DNA of 64,000 nt from Dendrophyllia cribrosa (GCA_024195265.1 JAJLRJ010000010.1:26397676-26461675); one strand, 5' to 3'; positions 47,387-59,426 are shown, counted from the stretch's first letter. Notes: generated from the sequence alone by a model not told the origin. Numbers and translations: made by a program.

Positions 47387-47617
47387 TTCCACCCGAAGTA
47401 GTGTTACCAACTTCTGTGACTGCATTACCAGGCTACAGATTGCAGTGCTCAGCCACTGGAAGTCCTGAAATCAACATTGCAGTGATAACAAACAACACGG
47501 TACTGGTAAATACAACAAACACTGCTAAAGTCGCATTATATGAGCACGGAAACTATACTTGTGTAGCCAATAGCAAGCATGGCATTGATAAGAAAGAGTT
47601 ACAAGTCATTTTTACCG
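47387..47617 (+). CDS. Receptor exon 6: immunoglobulin domain
   Basis: 231 bp, phase 1 in and phase 1 out, one complete module. It encodes VPPEVVLPTSVTALPGYRLQ, then CSATGSPEINIAVITNN and ends YEHGNYTCVANSKHG...LQVIFTG. The Cys of LQCSATGSP and the Cys of GNYTCVANS are the Ig disulfide pair; the G-Y-T-C-V-A-N pattern is I-set-like. Conserved Trp of the C strand is not visible (Ala-Val-Ile there). Three N-X-T sites suggest glycosylation. Confidence 0.88.
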
Positions 47618-47684
47618 GTAAGTCAATTTTACACCTGTGACATTTCTTTTAAAATCATCCAGGTGGTTGGTTTTGAACGTGATT

Positions 47685-47817
47685 AAAGCAGTTTTCAATT
47701 GAGCGTCGAAAGTAATTTCGCGATTGCTTTGGTTTTGCTTTGCTACGACTTATGATTGGCTAAAAAATCTCGCGCCATTTTATCAACCAATCAGAAGTAA
47801 AACCAAAATCAAACGTG
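47685..47817. mobile_element. CCAAT-MITE family, truncated copy
   Basis: It starts aaagcagttttcaattgagc and keeps the left half through aaccaatcagaagtaaaacc, then stops. It lies 67 bp after exon 6. Confidence 0.7.
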
Positions 47818-48364
47818 CCTACCGTTACGAAACAACCAGAATTCTAATTTCTTTTTTTTTGGTCAGTCCAAACCCTCAAGGAACACCTGGCAGTCGTGCA
47901 TCTTCAGCCTGATATTAATGCTAAATAGTAACTGCTAAATTATGCAGAATTATCCGGGGTTCAGGTTTTAGCCATGTTAGCCTACCCTCAGTGTACCCGG
48001 GGGCATTTGACATCCTCGTGTTTTTGACCCCAAAGATTCCTGGATTCATTTCTGACGAGAAATGTGCTGCAAACATGCTTCAATCTAGTTAGACTTAGTT
48101 TGCCTTCAAAAAACTTTTGGATGAGTTTACATTCGAAGAATTTTCCTTTTTTCCTTCTATACCCTAGGGCATTTTTCCACAAAATGCTAATGCACAGGGG
48201 TTGCCCCGGTGCAGGAGGGGGGAGGGGGAACTGCTGGAATTGAATGATGCATAAGATTCTATTATTTTGCGTGCCATCCCACGGCCAATAGTATCCTTTA
48301 TCATGCACATTTTCCAGTTCAGGTTAACTTCGGAAATCTTCGGATGAATTCTAATAACGATTAT

Positions 48365-48519
48365 AGATGGTTTTCATTCACGTGACCTTCAGTCCTGTGG
48401 GACTCAAATGACATAGGCCATGGCGGCCATGTTGGTGCACATAACAAAAGAAGTTTATTAAAATTCTTTTGTAGGTGTGCACCAACATGGCCGCCGTGAC
48501 GTAACGTGAAAACCACCTA
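48365..48519. mobile_element. Foldback with atggttttcattcacgtga ends
   Basis: Two nested inverted pairs: atggttttc...cgtgac / gtaacgtgaaaaccacc, and tggcggccatgttggtgcac / gtgcaccaacatggccgcc. It ends 19 bp before exon 7, where it forms the polypyrimidine region's border. It contains YY1-like catggccgcc motifs. Confidence 0.8.
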
Positions 48520-48538
48520 TTGCTTTGCTTTCTTACAG

Positions 48539-48656
48539 ACTTTGATTCTCGCTGCTCTCATCGCTATAATCCTCTTTTGGGAAATTTATTTAAATGCTCG
48601 AATCCCATGGATCCTGTGAAGACTATTAAATGCGCACCAACGATTACTGACACAAT
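48539..48656 (+). CDS. Receptor exon 7: cysteine-containing cap before the LRRs
   Basis: 118 bp, phase 1 in, phase 2 out (ACAAT|GTAAGA). It encodes DFDSRCSHRYNPLLGNLFKC then SNPMDPVKTIKCAPTITDT, with three cysteines, in the position of an LRR N-terminal cap. It is not the standard CPxxCxC LRRNT pattern. Its outgoing phase 2 starts the uniform LRR exon series. Confidence 0.75.
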
Positions 48657-49075
48657 GTAAGATTGCTTACTACCCATCTTATCTGCTTATCTTCAAGGAG
48701 GGCTTATTTGCGGGGGAGCTTATTATTGGAGAGAATTTTGCGTTTCAAAATGAGTTGGGCTTGCAATAAAAGGTTACAGTTAAAATTCTATGCACATAGA
48801 GAAAAAGAAACTTTTTTGCAAGAGAAGCAACATGAAAATCCGCAAAATTCACAACACGCTTTCTTTAGTAGTAACCATAGTACATTCGTCAACGAAAAAC
48901 CCAAAGATACAAAATGAGTCTCCTACCTAATAACTACACTTGTATTGGAAAGAATAGAGGCTCAGAAGTCCTCCTCGTACTACTCACACACGGCAGATTT
49001 GAGGCAAACATGTAAATCAGTTCTTTTATTTGTTTGTAACAGATGTATTCGGCAGGATTTTTGCGTCTGAGATTT

Positions 49076-49134
49076 GGGGCGGGGGAGAGGGAGCGGGAGG
49101 GGGAGCGGGAGGGGGAGGGGGGGTGGGAGGGGGT
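49076..49134 (+). repeat. G-rich tract (potential G-quadruplex)
   Basis: About 59 bases made of repeated gggag/gggggagcggg units with more than eight runs of three or more G on the transcribed-sense strand, inside intron 7 and ~120 bp before exon 8. Confidence 0.8.
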
Positions 49135-49252
49135 CAGCTATTTTTAGAACGGGTTGTTTTCGTTTTCGGGAGGACTTCTTTATATAGGGTATTTTATGGT
49201 ATGACATACATTTTCAATTTATACAGGATAGTTGGATATTTTTTATTTGCAG

Positions 49253-49324
49253 AATTTTGACTTCAAGCAACTTTTCTCATCCACCTGTTGGAGTTTTTTC
49301 ACACGTTACTAACCTACAGTCCCT
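49253..49324 (+). CDS. Receptor exon 8: LRR 1
   Basis: 72 bp, phase 2 in and out. It reads ILTSSNFSHPPVGVF with VTNLQSL after it: one LRR of 24 residues. The second Asn-x-Ile position is degenerate (NFSHPP). Confidence 0.85.
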
Positions 49325-50265
49325 GTAAGTATTACTATAAAAAAATCATAAAATGTGTTAAGGAGGTTCGTACCCATTGCGCAAGTTCGCACCCTTTCAA
49401 TTTTAATGGGCCATATCTTTTGTTGTAACGCATAAAAAGGCAAGCCACTTTGCATGCAAACACACAATACATTGAACTTTATGGGCTTTAACTGGACAAA
49501 GTTTAAAGGAAATGTATGAGAGCGTTTTGAAAATACAACGCGGTCAATTTTTCCATGAAAAAATGGCTCTTCTATTAGCCGTCTTTCTAAATTCCCAATC
49601 TATGCTATAAACTCCTTTAGAAGCGATTTTTTTGGCATTCACATTTATATATTGACCTCTTCTAGTAATAAAGAAAATTTAAGAGCAATCGGCCTTTCCT
49701 ATCGCGTATTTTCCCATTAGTTTTCGGGGGACTCTGTTGCTCGCATAAGTACAAAAGCTACTGTCTCAACTTTTTTAGTCGCGGTTTAAAAATTCCGAGA
49801 TGGATTTTTTTTAAATGATTCATGGAAAGTTTAATTAGTGCTAAGCATTTTGGCATATTTTTAAAAGTCATTGAAGGGTTTTAAGCTGCGAAATAAAAAT
49901 AAACGTCCCGCGACCTTGGCACTTCACTTCACACTGGCCAGTTCTTGTTCAAATTCCCGTTTAGGAGTGTGCGTTTTACGTGTTCGTTTCTGCATTTTTT
50001 CATGCAGCATTATCACGGTTCATTGCTTCTTTGACACTTCAGTGATTTTGCAACGCTTCAATTCGAGTAGTGTAACGCCATCGTTTCGTCGCGAACTTCT
50101 TGTAGTCTACGCCGTGTAGGAAAATGGTAAACAATACTACCAAAAAGAGAAAGTAAAATCCTACCTGGTCGTTATTTTCACTCAGCCTGATTTTATTTGC
50201 AATATTCAATTTATTCTGCAAAAGTATCGCAGCCTTTCTCTTTTCCTTCTTATCCCTCAAGAATT

Positions 50266-50426
50266 TTCGAAATGCCCATAATACACTTTGTTTGCCCCCC
50301 AAATTTTGCATAAACTATTGTTTGTAAATGCTCTTGGGAGGACTGCATATTCTCAAGAGCGTTTCAAAACAATAGTTTATGCAAAATTTCGGGGGCAAAC
50401 AAAATGTATTATGAGCAATTCGAAAA
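50266..50426. mobile_element. Foldback with ~75-bp arms
   Basis: tttgccccccaaattttgca / caataggtttat-type arms: the left arm (ttttgcataaactattgttt) is repeated in inverse on the right (aacaatagtttatgcaaaat), with cataatacactttgt / aaaatgtattatg outside. Confidence 0.8.
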
Positions 50427-50429
50427 TAG

Positions 50430-50940
50430 CGAATTGAAAATAAATTGACCCTTAAAGACTTCCATTTGAAATGGGTTTGCCCCTCAAGAATGCCATGAAA
50501 CATCTGTTCACCCCTGAAGAATTTTGAAAGAAAAGCGTTTACTCTTCAAGAATCAGTTCTATTAAAGGGGCAGTATCATGAGGACGAAACTTGAAAACGT
50601 TCGGCCCATGTTTTCAACCGTTTGATTCGACAAATTCAAAAAGGCCGTCGAGAAGTGGAGGTATTTGTTGAATCAAAAAATCCGTTTTGATAGCCGGAAG
50701 AAAAAAAAATCACTTTTAACAGTGATATGTCCAAAATTCCGGTGCAAGAACAATGAACAGTGCCGCGCGTGGAATCTCGTGATACTGCCCCTTTAAATAT
50801 CTGTTCATCCCTAAAGAATTCCATTAACAATATGGGTTTTACCCCTAAACAATTCCATGGCCTTTATCCCTTAGCACTAAATAATTCCACCATTTTCACC
50901 TTTACCCCTGAAGAATATCACGGCCTTGGTTTGTTCAATG
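50430..50940. repeat. Degenerate cccctaaagaattcca periodic repeat, split by a MITE
   Basis: Related short blocks (cccttaaagacttcca, cccctcaagaatgcca, cccctgaagaatttt, ccctaaagaattcca, cccctaaacaattcca, cccctgaagaatatca) recur at roughly 30-45 bp on both sides of the TIR element at 50563-50796, which evidently inserted into them. Confidence 0.55.
50563..50796. mobile_element. MITE with aaggggcagtatcatgag ends
   Basis: taaaggggcagtatcatgag at the left, its inverse (ctcgtgatactgccccttta) at the right; 234 bp, no ORF. TIR style and size fit a hAT- or similar non-autonomous element; superfamily unresolved. Confidence 0.75.
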
Positions 50941-51055
50941 TGTTTCTGCTTTTTATTTTATTTTTATTTTTGAGGTCGTTTTCAAGTTGCACATGGTGGT
51001 TAAAATAAAACAGAAAATAAACTTACTAAGGAAAAAAATGTTTTTTCATCGGTAG

Positions 51056-51127
51056 GTCCCTGGAATCAAACAACATTCAAGACCTACCTGCCGAAATATT
51101 TTACAACCTGACGAAATTGCAAACATT
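51056..51127 (+). CDS. Receptor exon 9: LRR 2
   Basis: 72 bp, phase 2 in and out; reads SLESNNIQDLPAEIF then YNLTKLQTL. A textbook 24-residue LRR (LxxNxIxxLPxxxFxxLxxLxxL). Confidence 0.9.
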
Positions 51128-51581
51128 GTGAGTGAGCTCTTATGAAATGTATTCCGGCAGAAATTGTTTAGTTTAACGATTTGACCAAACATAAAATTTC
51201 ACCAACCTCGTCCACTTTTCTCTCATTTTATCCACCGTCTTTATAGTTCTCTGCCTGACAATGTTAGCGTGATTTCGTCTTCTAACTACTGAAAATGTAT
51301 TGGACAGAATGGCCGGATATGCGCTACGGTTTATTTTATAATCGCAAAATGCTCTCCAACAAGATAGAATAGAGACGAACTGAATTTGACTAAATTGGCT
51401 GACTTTAAAATTGTCATTTTGCACTATTCAGTGGAGATTTTACAAGGATGTTAAAGTAGGTTTTATTCTTGAAGGGCAAATATACCATGAAACTATTTTT
51501 TGGCGCGATAAGGGGGGAGGGGCCCAGGATCCGCTACTGTTTCATGCTGTTTAATGTCGTCACCGTTCTTGATTTTTTCAG

Positions 51582-51653
51582 GTTGTTGTCTTCAAACGCC
51601 ATTTCATTTTTACCAGAGGGTTTGTTTGCCACACTGACACAACTGTATCGGCT
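51582..51653 (+). CDS. Receptor exon 10: LRR 3
   Basis: 72 bp, phase 2 in and out; reads LLSSNAISFLPEGLF then ATLTQLYRL. Textbook LRR. Confidence 0.9.
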
Positions 51654-51950
51654 GTAAGTGATGTAAAACATACTGTAAGAACGTGTGCAAGCAGTGTTTT
51701 TGTGGCTACTTCTCCTAAGGAGAGTATAGCCACTATGTCACCGTGTTGTCAGAGTGAGTGTACGGTAGTCCTAATCTTCGGACAGTGTTCGGAATTGCAC
51801 GATCGGGCTTCGATCGACACCGACGCTTGATGTTTGTATTTTCAGTTCGTGAGTATCGTTCGTGACTTATCGTCAACTATCGTGGTTATCGGCGGCAATC
51901 GGCGACATGTTTCGAATTCCCGTAATCTCTCGTCTTGTTGTCGACATATT

Positions 51951-52272
51951 AATAATTGCCCACTCCAGAAACTATTAAAAATACCATAATACTCTTTAAA
52001 GTGCAGGTTTGGGTGGAACTTGATGTAAGCCTCATTTTTCCAATTTCTTTTGTTTTCAGCACGAACTGCACGTGCTATGCTTCAACTTCGTAGAAATTTG
52101 CATACGGTGCACATTTGTATGCGAAGACACAATGCTACGTCCTAGCATTCCTACATGTATTCTGAATTCCATTGTGCCATTCTAACAAAGGAGACTTGAA
52201 TAATTACACCCCGGCGAGGCTGAGCCTGCACATAAAAGAGTATTATGGTATTTTTCGGAGTGGCCAATTATA
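51951..52272. mobile_element. MITE with ~38-bp TIRs
   Basis: attgcccactcc...ataccataatactctt at the left faces aagagtattatggtattttt...ggagtggccaatt at the right; ~320 bp, no ORF. Confidence 0.75.
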
Positions 52273-53219
52273 CGTACTTGTAAAATTCATTAATAATTCA
52301 TAAGGGTACTAACAAATAGAAATGAGCCATTCCAATCACATGCTTACCCTGTAAATCAGATACAACTCACTAGTGCATGTCTCAAGCGTGTTTTCCTAAA
52401 GGTTTTTTTCCGGTTTATTCACAGTTTGTGGAGATTTTGCACCGGAATAACAATTTGCGAACCGAAGAGTTTGTTTGACGTACATGATCATCGAGTGATT
52501 TTTGCAACAATCCAGGATCTCTAATGGCTCCATCAGCGCGTCTGGCGACAAATACTGTCTTTCTAAACTCAAATAATTCTCTATTAAATGAGAACGAAAA
52601 AGTTGAGACACACATTTTTCCCTTTGGGAATGAAAATTGTCTTTCGAGACACAAATAAGTTTAATATATATAGGTAGGCTAAGCCTAACAGCGTAGCTCT
52701 CTGAACAGAAAGCCGATGATAAGCTTAACTAAGGTGAAAGGTCGGAAGCACAAGAATTAAGATTGACGACCGGGCTATTTTTCAATTTTAACAATTCTCA
52801 AAAACAGTATTACGCGACCGTCTGCACAGTACATTTGGACCGTACAAAAGTTCACAAAACAACTTTTTTTCGGTCTAGAATAACTAGTTTGACTAATTTC
52901 CGAATAAAATACACCTGTTGCGTATCAAAAATTGCCCGAGAAACCGATTTGGAAATCAAAATTGCAAAAATACACAAACATATTTGCTAAGGCGACGCGA
53001 GTAAAGATAGAACTGTAAAATCCAAGTCTTGTTTTGTTTACATAAAATCGCTTTTTTATCTATGTAATGAATGAACAAACATAGCGCATATAGCGCGTCG
53101 AGGCCGAGCTGTCTTCGATGAAATTCAAGATATCAATACAACTGAATTTAAGCAATGAAACCTAGAGGGTACATAGTACGTCCAAAATTGTCTCCTTTGC
53201 GGTCAGCACAATGGAACGA

Positions 53220-53568
53220 TGACGTTATATGACGTAGTTATTAGGTAATTAGTTATACGACCGCCATCTTGGATCCGCCATCTTGGATTTCTGAAATATT
53301 TTGAAACCTCTTAAAAACCGTCCAAATTTACTCCAGATTAATCAAAAAACTGATGCAAATTTCAAAAAACACGGCTGTCAAAATCTTGTTGCCATGAAAA
53401 CACCAAGTCACGCGATCAATAAAATGTCATATGAAATTGTTGCCAGATAAATTTTAGGAAAAGTCACAAAGTTTGGTCGCGTTTGAATGCATATTAAAGA
53501 AGTTATGAATGTTGAAAGTTAGCGCGGGCACTTTGTGCCCCCCAGGCAAAATAGGGTTAATATCAGAA
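53220..53568. mobile_element. Diverged relative of the piggyBac-like element
   Basis: ccgccatcttggatccgcca, gttgccatgaaaacac, agataaattttaggaaaagt and the end aatagggTTAA follow the same order as in 14528-15442. The left end is lost or diverged. Confidence 0.6.
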
Positions 53569-53580
53569 CGGATAAAACTT

Positions 53581-53670
53581 TAGTAGCAGCAGCAGTAGTA
53601 GTAAAACTTTATTAAAGTGTCAGTGGTTCTAGCGTTTACACACTAATTGGTGACACTATATGTTCTGAAT
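53581..53670. repeat. (TAG/CAG)n plus ctttattaaagtgtc...ctaattggtgacac module
   Basis: A trinucleotide run is followed by aaactttattaaagtgtcag, then ctagcg and cactaattggtgacac. Related modules occur at 43160-43230 and 56376-56432, always in the same arrangement. Probably the 3' end of a retroelement read in reverse, with the trinucleotide run as its tail. Confidence 0.55.
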
Positions 53671-54547
53671 AAAAACTCTAGTTACAAAATGTACCCTAAT
53701 TACATATTACATCTTATTAAAAACTACGATAAACACTTTCAGTTTGAATTTACGCAGTTCGATGCATGAATCATAGTTGATAGTGATATTTTTCGGGTAT
53801 GCACTCGAGATATCATCCAAAAAACGACTTTTTTGATATTGTCAAAAGGATGTGAAGGTATTAAGTAATGATCCGCATAAGAAGGATAGCGCTGAACGGC
53901 AATGGAATGTCAAACACGATGGAATGTCAAGATTTTTCATTGTTACAACTAGTGATCTCATTGGCCTAGACTCAAAAACCGCTAAAAAGTTAAGGTTCAA
54001 GGTGCATTTTGTCTAATTTTTTTAAGATTTCAAGTAATTTGAGACCCAATCGCACAACATACAATTTTTAAAAGAAATTGTATTTGGGGAACTTCATCAA
54101 TGAAGCAAAATTATTAGCTATTGTCTTCTGCTATTCTGATTGGTTAAGCACGAACATTTCCTAAAATTTATTTGACGCAAATGGATTTTCTTTATTTTTA
54201 TAATGAAATATAATTATTAACCATCAGCTCCTCCTCTATTCTTGAAATCAAAGATATTCTATGTGGGAAAGAGCTAATGCCGCAGAACAATGAAGTTTGC
54301 TATCGTTCTTATGTGGAACAATACTTAAAAATGTTGTTATTGTTCATCGTGGTGTGTAAGATGGGTGAACGCTTATTTATTTGCCTCACGATGGAGTCAC
54401 TTTGAGATGTTGATCGCGACGTTTCGACTGCTATTACTTCTTGCCTTCATCAGGTAATGAGGTCGATTGATTAAGTGTAAGGCACTTGCAGTGACTGTTT
54501 GCTCTACAGTAAACGCGTTTTACTCATTTGCTAATGCCAATTTACAG

Positions 54548-54619
54548 GGATTTATCTTCAAACGCTATTACAGTCCTTCCCGACAGATTGTTTGCCCCGA
54601 AAACAAATTTTTATTGGCT
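54548..54619 (+). CDS. Receptor exon 11: LRR 4
   Basis: 72 bp, phase 2 in and out; reads DLSSNAITVLPDRLF then APKTNFYWL. The second half departs from LxxLxxL (NFYWL), but frame, length and splice sites are intact. Confidence 0.85.
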
Positions 54620-54645
54620 GTAAGTGAAAAGTTAAATTATATATA

Positions 54646-54820
54646 TACACTGATTTTCAAAAATATTGCTTTTTGAAAAAATGTATATCTTATATATACA
54701 TATACCTTTTGTATTCCCATCAAAAAGTTGATGCACGACGTATGTATACAAAAGGTATACATATATATGTAAGATATATATTTCTCAAATAGCAATGTTA
54801 TTTTTGAAAATCAGTGTATG
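54646..54820. mobile_element. AT-rich foldback 26 bp after an exon
   Basis: tacactgattttcaaaaata and its inverse (tatttttgaaaatcagtgta) bound ~175 bp with inner atacatataccttttgtat / atacaaaaggtatacatata. Very close to the LRR 4 donor. Confidence 0.8.
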
Positions 54821-55450
54821 GTCTGTATGTATATTAAACGTCTATTGTTTCGAAATAGTAACTGTTGTAATTTTATACTTTTCCACTCATCCTGTGTATA
54901 TATTCCAGCTTACGTTGTAATTTTACATTTGGCTGTTTATTTGATGAGTGCCGTACAAGTCGTGCGGTACATAACTATATAGCAATAAATATGCCAAGTC
55001 AAATCTCCAGTTGATCAGACTGTCTTCAAATATTTATGCTCTAGTTTTTTCTATCGAGCACTCTGACAACAGTTCTGCAAATCAACTAATATGGACTATG
55101 GTATTTATTTTTGAAGAGCCAAAACACACTTACATTAATGGAAAACCGAAAGATAATCGTCTAGTATTAAGCAGTGTTTAAAATTAATCTACTATGGTAC
55201 TGATACTAAAATGCAAAATATTTGTCTTTGGCTGTAGATGAATGGTTACTTCAAAAACATTGGGCTAATTTGTTCAAGTTATTCCAATGAATCTTGCAAA
55301 ATTTGCTAAAAGCAGACTATGGTTTATGAGAAAAGTTTCGTAATTTTAATTCAAACACACTTTTGACCTCAAAACATGTTGTTATACAAAGTTTGACAGC
55401 TATTTTGTTACAAAGTGTGATGAGTGTTATTACAAAGTGCGATAGGTATT

Positions 55451-55725
55451 ATAGAGAAGTTTTTAATTGAATGTGGTAAAACCAAAACCAAAGTAATTAC
55501 TCTGACCAATCGCAGCAGTCGTAAACAATCCAATGAACCAATCAGAGCTCGAAGCAATTACATGTCGGCGGCGCCAAGCGCGGGAAAACGCGTGCGAGCA
55601 AGTCACGATTGGTTTTGGTTTTACTTCTGATTGGTCGAGAAAGTGGCGCGATATTTTTTAGCCAATCACATAGCGTAGCAATGAAAAACCAAAGCAATTG
55701 TGTAATTACTTTTCACACGACGATT
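55451..55725. mobile_element. CCAAT-MITE family copy, opposite orientation
   Basis: tagagaagtttttaattgaa ... gaccaatcgcagcagtcgta, aacaatccaatgaaccaatc, ggcgccaagcgcgggaaaac ... tttcacacgacga. It is the reverse complement of the 44801-45086 copy, and shows the single unit from which the 41146 minisatellite could arise. Confidence 0.85.
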
Positions 55726-55922
55726 ATTACAAAGTGCGGCAGAACACTGCCAAGTACATGAACGATTTTAAGCTTTTAAAGGAGGCGTTCAATCCAGACG
55801 GTGTCCCCTTTCCTTTCTACCAATATAAAGTACATTATACAGAGTGTCCAAAGTAGCCCAAACATCGTTTTGAACGCCGCCATTTTCAAACATACTCAAG
55901 TTAGAAGGCTGTTCTCGAAAGT

Positions 55923-55965
55923 GCAGCAGCAGTAGCAGTAGTAGTAGTAGTAGTAGTAGTAGTAA
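55923..55965. repeat. (GCA/GTA)n microsatellite
   Basis: About 14 trinucleotide units followed by aaaattgctttatttgca, much like the module at 53581. Confidence 0.9.
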
Positions 55966-56248
55966 AATTGCTTTATTTGCATGACCGCAAGATTTTACAG
56001 TATTGCAAAAGCATATTTATAACAATTAATAACAAAACAAGACTAATAGTACTCTAATATTATGCTAATGAACTTAAGTTACATCACTTTCACTTGATAA
56101 TAACAATGTATCACGTATATTCATACACAAGGAAATAAACTTCATTACTAGCTTATTCACATGATGAGTCGTTAGATTTCATGAGAAGTTTTATACTTTC
56201 TGAGGTTGATTTCCTTTCGATGTCAGGTATTATTTCATTGATTTCATT

Positions 56249-56288
56249 AGTAGTAGTAATAGTGGTAATAGTAGTAGTAGTAGTAGTG

Positions 56289-56336
<48 letters not shown>

Positions 56337-56375
56337 ATAGTAGTAGTAGTAGTAGTAATAGTAGTAGTAGTAGTG
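56249..56375. repeat. (TAG)n microsatellite
   Basis: About 40 TAG/TAA/TGG trinucleotide units, followed at 56390-56432 by tctagcgcaaaagcactaattggtgacac. Long poly-Val/poly-Thr ORFs across it are artefacts. Confidence 0.95.
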
Positions 56376-57314
56376 AACTTTATGAACGTATCAGAATCTT
56401 CTAGCGCAAAAGCACTAATTGGTGACACAAATAAAAGATAAAGGCAACATATAAATTTATATGTTATAAAAACTAGACCTATCATACACATTAAATTCTT
56501 AATTCTAAAATGCTCCATGCTAAAACGTTACACAAGGAAAGTCTTAATTATCACAAGGCTAAAAATAAATATCTAAGACCTGCTTACACATCAAAACTGT
56601 GATATCAGAATAGATGTTAAATACCAAAAAAGGTCACAATGTTAATAATTACAACGCATGCAATTTCCACAGCCATCTCTTTTTTTTGAAAATCTTTATT
56701 GATTAACGTACACCACATTGACGCTAAAATCGTTACACACAAAAAAAGAAAAAAAAAGTCATGAACGTAGAGGAAGATTAAGCATTGGAAAAAAATTTCA
56801 AGAAGAAAAAAAATTAATGTTACAACTTAAAAATTACACGTTCAATTGCTTGCTTATATAATATATAAGAAAATTATATACAGTATATCTAGTGCATACA
56901 ACTGATACTTATAACTAAGATTAACTAAGAAGACTTGTTAACATAGTTAACTAGATTAATATTAGACAAAACGGAGAAGCAATTGCCCTTATTCTAGATT
57001 ATGATGGATTCCACAGCCAACTTCAACTAAGGCAGAGCAGACAGGTCAGTTTTTCTTACTTTCGTCCTGAATGTGATGTCATTTCATCCAACTCGAATTA
57101 ACCTGTTTGCTAGCTGCTCGTTTTGTATAGTATACAAAAATCACGGATCAGGAGGGTGATAAAGCGTCGGGACCTTTTCTCGAAATATACTGGATCTTTT
57201 TTGTAAGTCAGAAGTTGAAACATTATCCCGACTCAAACTTTGAACATTAACTATTCTCACCCACAGGTGTCGAAGCGTAGTTTCTTTTATTCATTGGGTA
57301 ATTTATTTCCTCAG

Positions 57315-57386
57315 GACATTCGCGTTCAATGCTATTAAAGTTTTACCTCAAGGAATATTTGCTTCAATGACAGGTCTAAGTGAGCT
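57315..57386 (+). CDS. Receptor exon 12: LRR 5
   Basis: 72 bp, phase 2 in and out; reads TFAFNAIKVLPQGIF then ASMTGLSEL. Confidence 0.87.
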
Positions 57387-57691
57387 GTAAGTGGAATATA
57401 ATGCACACATGCTCAGTACGTCAATGTATGTTATGATCTGTTATCTGTACATGAAGCTTTCGACGTTCTATTTAATTTAGTTGCTGTTCATGTCTCTTCT
57501 CAACCGGGGCCATTTTGACATTTTTCATTTCATTTTGACATAATTGAGAGGTGGTTAATGTTTAGCGGTCTAACTTTAAAAAAAAAAAACAGGAAAACTC
57601 CGAAAAGTCTTCACAAATGATTTTATTATTATTCCCAGAGCGCGCGATTGGAAACTCTAAGGAAAAAATAAACCATGAATAAATCAAACAT

Positions 57692-57940
57692 TGGCCGCAT
57701 TTATACTAGAAGACGGCTAAGTCGTCCAGACGACCTTAACACTTTTAGTTAAGGTCGTCTAGTGTAAATTCGGAACGACCTTACGACGTCCTTACGTGTT
57801 AAGGTCATCGATCAGACGCCCTTAATTTCAGATGGCTAAGCCGTCAGACGGCTAAGCCGTCTTCCCTTTTTCTCGAATTTATACTAGACGACCTTAGCCG
57901 CTTTGGTGCGCTAAGGTCGTCTCTAGTATAAATACGGCCA
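57692..57940. mobile_element. MITE with ggccgcatttatactagaag ends
   Basis: The TIRs ggccgcatttatactaga and tctagtataaatacggcc enclose several inverted copies of gacggctaagccgtc and gaccttaac. 249 bp. Confidence 0.8.
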
Positions 57941-58341
57941 TTCATTCATGTTTTCATATGCATGGGATTCAAGGGCTTCCCGCGTAACTACAGTATTTTA
58001 TCAAAGTCTATTCACAAGGATCGTGGCATACTGTGAAATGTTTCAAACAATATCATGACCACTGAGAAGTGAAAACTTGAATCGTGCTAAGAAAACCAGA
58101 AACTTTCGATCCGGTACAGCTACTACTACCGGGATAAAAGAGGGAGCCGGGATGAACTCGTACCGGCTTGGAAGTCATAATACGGGTACTGCATGAAATA
58201 AGCACATCATTAGTGATTTTTTATTTTTCCAGCAAGGTTTTTGGTGTACATCCCACTTATAACCCGTGCAATATAAGATGTATGCACTGATTTTGTTATT
58301 TATTTGCCACTTTTTATCAATTTCTCTGATTTATTTTGCAG

Positions 58342-58413
58342 GAATCTGACTTCAAACAATATTCAAAACATACCTGCAGATAGTTTTTCCGCTCTAGGGA
58401 ATTTGCAAAATCT
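58342..58413 (+). CDS. Receptor exon 13: LRR 6
   Basis: 72 bp, phase 2 in and out; reads NLTSNNIQNIPADSF then SALGNLQNL. Donor is CT|GTTAGT, weaker than the others. Confidence 0.87.
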
Positions 58414-58871
58414 GTTAGTTGACAAAATTGTTTTATTTTTAAAAAGCTGATCGTTACACAATTCCGAATATTGAAAGGGCACAGCAAAATTATCGTTCTC
58501 TGGAAATGTGAGCCCGATAAACTAGATACTCTTCGTGTAATGCTGTTTTCAAAACTTGACATTTTATAATTAGCGCTCTTGTCACCCAACAATTTTGAGT
58601 TTTTTATAACTGTTATTTCTTTACAATTACACGCAAAGAGCTAAAAATTGCTTAGATGACTAAGTTTAACAAGTTCTTTCATTTTTTGAATTCAATTTGT
58701 ATTTAGCACGATACCTTCTGTACGTAAATTCGTATGCTAATGAAGCAGAATGAAGACAATGACGTCAGCAAAGATGGCCTTCCTAAAAATAAGATAATAC
58801 TCTTCAATATAAAGGTTTAGCCTCACTCAAATTTAATACATTTAAGTTCTTCGATCTTCTTTGTTTTTGTA

Positions 58872-58940
58872 GTCTATTTGTCTCGTCACGCAACGCTCCT
58901 TAACGCTCCTGAGGAGGAGCGTTGCGTGACGAGACAAATA
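58872..58940. mobile_element. Perfect palindrome, ~31-bp arms
   Basis: tatttgtctcgtcacgcaac / gttgcgtgacgagacaaata with gctcct / aggagc inside. Confidence 0.8.
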
Positions 58941-59426
58941 ACGGCTGGGTGGGAGACTATTGTTCTTCTGGCACGATGGAGTTTGAAATACATGTCAGCA
59001 GCTTGTGCTTGCATAAGAACGGTGCGTTCTAGAATCAAAGAACCCTAAAAGATTCCTTTTGACTTCTTGAAACAAAAATTTGTCATTTGTTTTACATGAC
59101 AACGACAAGAACATCGGCCCTTTCTCAATATATCAACAACGATGGCTTAGCGGTCTATGAATAGTTACAAATCAGATGGACCTGCTAAACAAGACATGAA
59201 ACGGCTTATCGAATATAAAGGCTCACATCTGTTAGTCCATCAGTTCAACTACGAAATGAAAAACAACAATACTTTCTCTTTATCCGTTGTTACGTTAATT
59301 TTTTATATAGTGTTGAATCGTTTTATGGAATAATTACAGTGTAATACCTTTTACGGAGGATGGGGGATCTTTATAGAGGATTTGCGGTACTTTTGTGATA
59401 TTTTCATTTTCATTTTTTTTATTCAG

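Noticed and set aside
53000..54500. Additional LRR exon between LRR 3 and LRR 4
   Set aside because: I scanned for an AG-72 bp-GT block with an LxxNxI pattern and saw none; exons 10 and 11 already join in phase.
56153..56518. Poly-Thr / poly-Val ORFs
   Set aside because: Artefacts of the (TAG)n microsatellite.
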